Source: Brevundimonas sp. UBA2388 (GTDB taxonomy: Bacteria; Pseudomonadota; Alphaproteobacteria; Caulobacterales; Caulobacteraceae). From it: 16,236 bases of DNA. The stretch spans positions 1,167 to 17,402 of the forward strand of contig DDSO01000120.1 of the NCBI GenBank assembly GCA_002343425.1, in the 5' to 3' direction. The notes below the pieces were generated by a model. The model did not search any database. It was given only the letters and a program-made list of their open reading frames with translations, and was not told the DNA's origin. Each line of letters starts with the position of its first letter. Within the stretch, counting starts at the first letter, position 1. This document shows positions 15,537 through 16,236 of this stretch, one piece after another. Both the position numbers and the translations under genes were made by a program.

Positions 15537-16106
15537 ATGACGACCCAAACCGAACGCGGACCGCGCGGACTTCTCTGGCGACGGATCGGCTGGGGTGCAG
15601 CGGCGCTGATCCTGCTGCTGCCGTTGATCACGGGCGCGCCCTGGACCCTTTTTGACTACATCGTGGCCGGCGCCCTGCTCGGCGGGGCAGGGCTGGTTCT
15701 GGAACTGGTCGTTTGGGCGTCAGGCAGCCTTGCGTACCGGGCCGGCGCGGGGCTGGCGCTTGCCGCCGCCTTCCTGCTGATCTGGGTCAACGGCGCGGTC
15801 GGCTTCCTCGGCAATGAGGACAATCCAGCGAACCTGATGTTCGCCGGTGTGATCGCTGTTGCAGTTCTCGGTTCGGTGATCGCCGGCTTCAAGGCGAAGG
15901 GCATGGCTTGGGCGATGTCCGCCGCCGCCGCGGCCCAGGTTTCGGTCGGCGTGATCGCGCTGGCCCGGGGATGGACCTCGCCGGGCAATGCCGGCCTCTA
16001 TGAGGTGGTGATGGGTACGAGCGTCTTCAGCGCCATGTGGATTCTATCCGGCGGACTCTTCCGGACGGCGGCGGAGAAGGCGACGGACACGGCCGTTACG
16101 CTTTAG
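15537..16106 (+). CDS. Unrecognised polytopic membrane protein
   Basis: I do not recognise a named family. With the ATG at 15537 it has 189 residues. A short basic N-terminus precedes about six hydrophobic segments near residues 17-32, 38-60, 67-90, 98-117, 122-144 and 154-175. The most distinctive motif is GNEDNPANL at 92-100, in the loop between the third and fourth segments. Similar small membrane proteins with an EDNPAN loop occur in other bacteria, as far as I recall, without a known role. The frame stays open upstream to TTG 15465 and ATG 15471, but those add 22-24 residues of unlikely sequence; the Shine-Dalgarno (AGG at 15523-15525) is weak. A 138-base gap separates it from lpxB, so it may have its own promoter. 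Its stop lies eight bases before the terminator stem. Confidence 0.8.
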   Translation: MTTQTERGPRGLLWRRIGWGAAALILLLPLITGAPWTLFDYIVAGALLGGAGLVLELVVWASGSLAYRAGAGLALAAAFLLIWVNGAVGFLGNEDNPANLMFAGVIAVAVLGSVIAGFKAKGMAWAMSAAAAAQVSVGVIALARGWTSPGNAGLYEVVMGTSVFSAMWILSGGLFRTAAEKATDTAVTL

Positions 16107-16113
16107 TTCGATC

Positions 16114-16153
16114 AAAGAAAAACGCCGGAGCCAAGGCTCCGGCGTTTTTCTTT
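16114..16153. terminator. Bidirectional intrinsic terminator between convergent genes
   Basis: A perfect 19-bp inverted repeat: the arm at 16114-16132 starts AAAGAAAAACGCCGG and the arm at 16135-16153 is its exact complement, with two bases between (the innermost pairs will open in RNA). The GC-rich core GCCGGAGCC/GGCTCCGGC is followed by T-rich sequence in both directions (GTTTTTCTTT on each strand), so it can stop transcription from the membrane protein gene on the plus strand and from gltA on the minus strand. It is the only clear intrinsic terminator in the window. Confidence 0.93.
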
Positions 16154-16165
16154 CTGGCGAGAGAC

Positions 16166-16236
16166 TCAGCCTCGCGACTGGATCGGCACATAGTCCCGTT
16201 CGGTCGGCCCCGTGTAGAGCTGGCGCGGACGGCCGA
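16166..16236 (-). CDS. gltA: Citrate synthase GltA, C-terminal end (partial)
   Basis: The minus strand reads into the window and stops with TGA (TCA on the plus strand at 16166-16168). The visible 22 residues include RPRQLYTGPTERDYVP, which matches the C-terminus of hexameric type II citrate synthases (E. coli has RPRQLYTG at the same place). The enzyme condenses acetyl-CoA and oxaloacetate in the citric acid cycle. Most of the gene lies beyond the window. It converges on the membrane protein gene across a shared terminator, so it is not part of the envelope run. The match is short but specific. Confidence 0.88.
   Translation of the reverse strand, partial: GRPRQLYTGPTERDYVPIQSRG

Noticed and set aside
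1..16236. Mobile elements, CRISPR arrays, tRNA/rRNA genes, riboswitches, phage or defence genes
   Set aside because: None seen; no direct-repeat arrays, terminal inverted repeats, transposase motifs or gaps large enough for structured RNA genes.

Overview
The window looks like core chromosome of an alphaproteobacterium of the Caulobacterales, most likely Brevundimonas or a close relative. This rests on high GC with strong third-position G/C, on gene order, and on protein details: an LpxI of the Caulobacter type, a 404-residue RseP/MmpA-like protease, and RNase J next to coaX and birA. The genus is an inference; no rRNA is present. There are no mobile elements, CRISPR arrays, tRNAs or defence genes, and I see no undescribed system. 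The interest lies in the dense one-direction layout and a few junctions.

Layout. Positions 1-2558 hold the 3' end of birA, then coaX and rnj (cofactor genes plus an RNA nuclease). A short gap at 2559-2634 carries a Caulobacter-like promoter, a palindrome, a GANTC site and a C8 tract. From 2635 a tightly packed run reads pyrH, frr, uppS, cdsA, dxr, rseP, bamA, skp/ompH, lpxD, fabZ, lpxA, lpxI, lpxB, ending at 15398. Many junctions overlap by 1 or 4 bases (TGATG, ATGA, GTGA), and no gap exceeds 35 bases. A small unrecognised membrane protein follows (15537-16106). A perfect 19-bp palindromic terminator then separates it from the convergent 3' end of citrate synthase gltA on the minus strand.

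How the genes fit together. Most of the run builds the cell envelope. dxr feeds isoprenoid precursor synthesis and uppS makes the C55 lipid carrier. cdsA makes CDP-diacylglycerol for phospholipids. rseP is an intramembrane protease, and bamA with skp inserts and chaperones outer-membrane proteins. lpxD, lpxA, lpxI and lpxB are lipid A steps, and fabZ competes with LpxA for the 3-hydroxyacyl-ACP pool. pyrH supplies UDP for UDP-sugars and nucleic acids, and frr recycles ribosomes. All these genes appear full length, and the catalytic residues checked are present.
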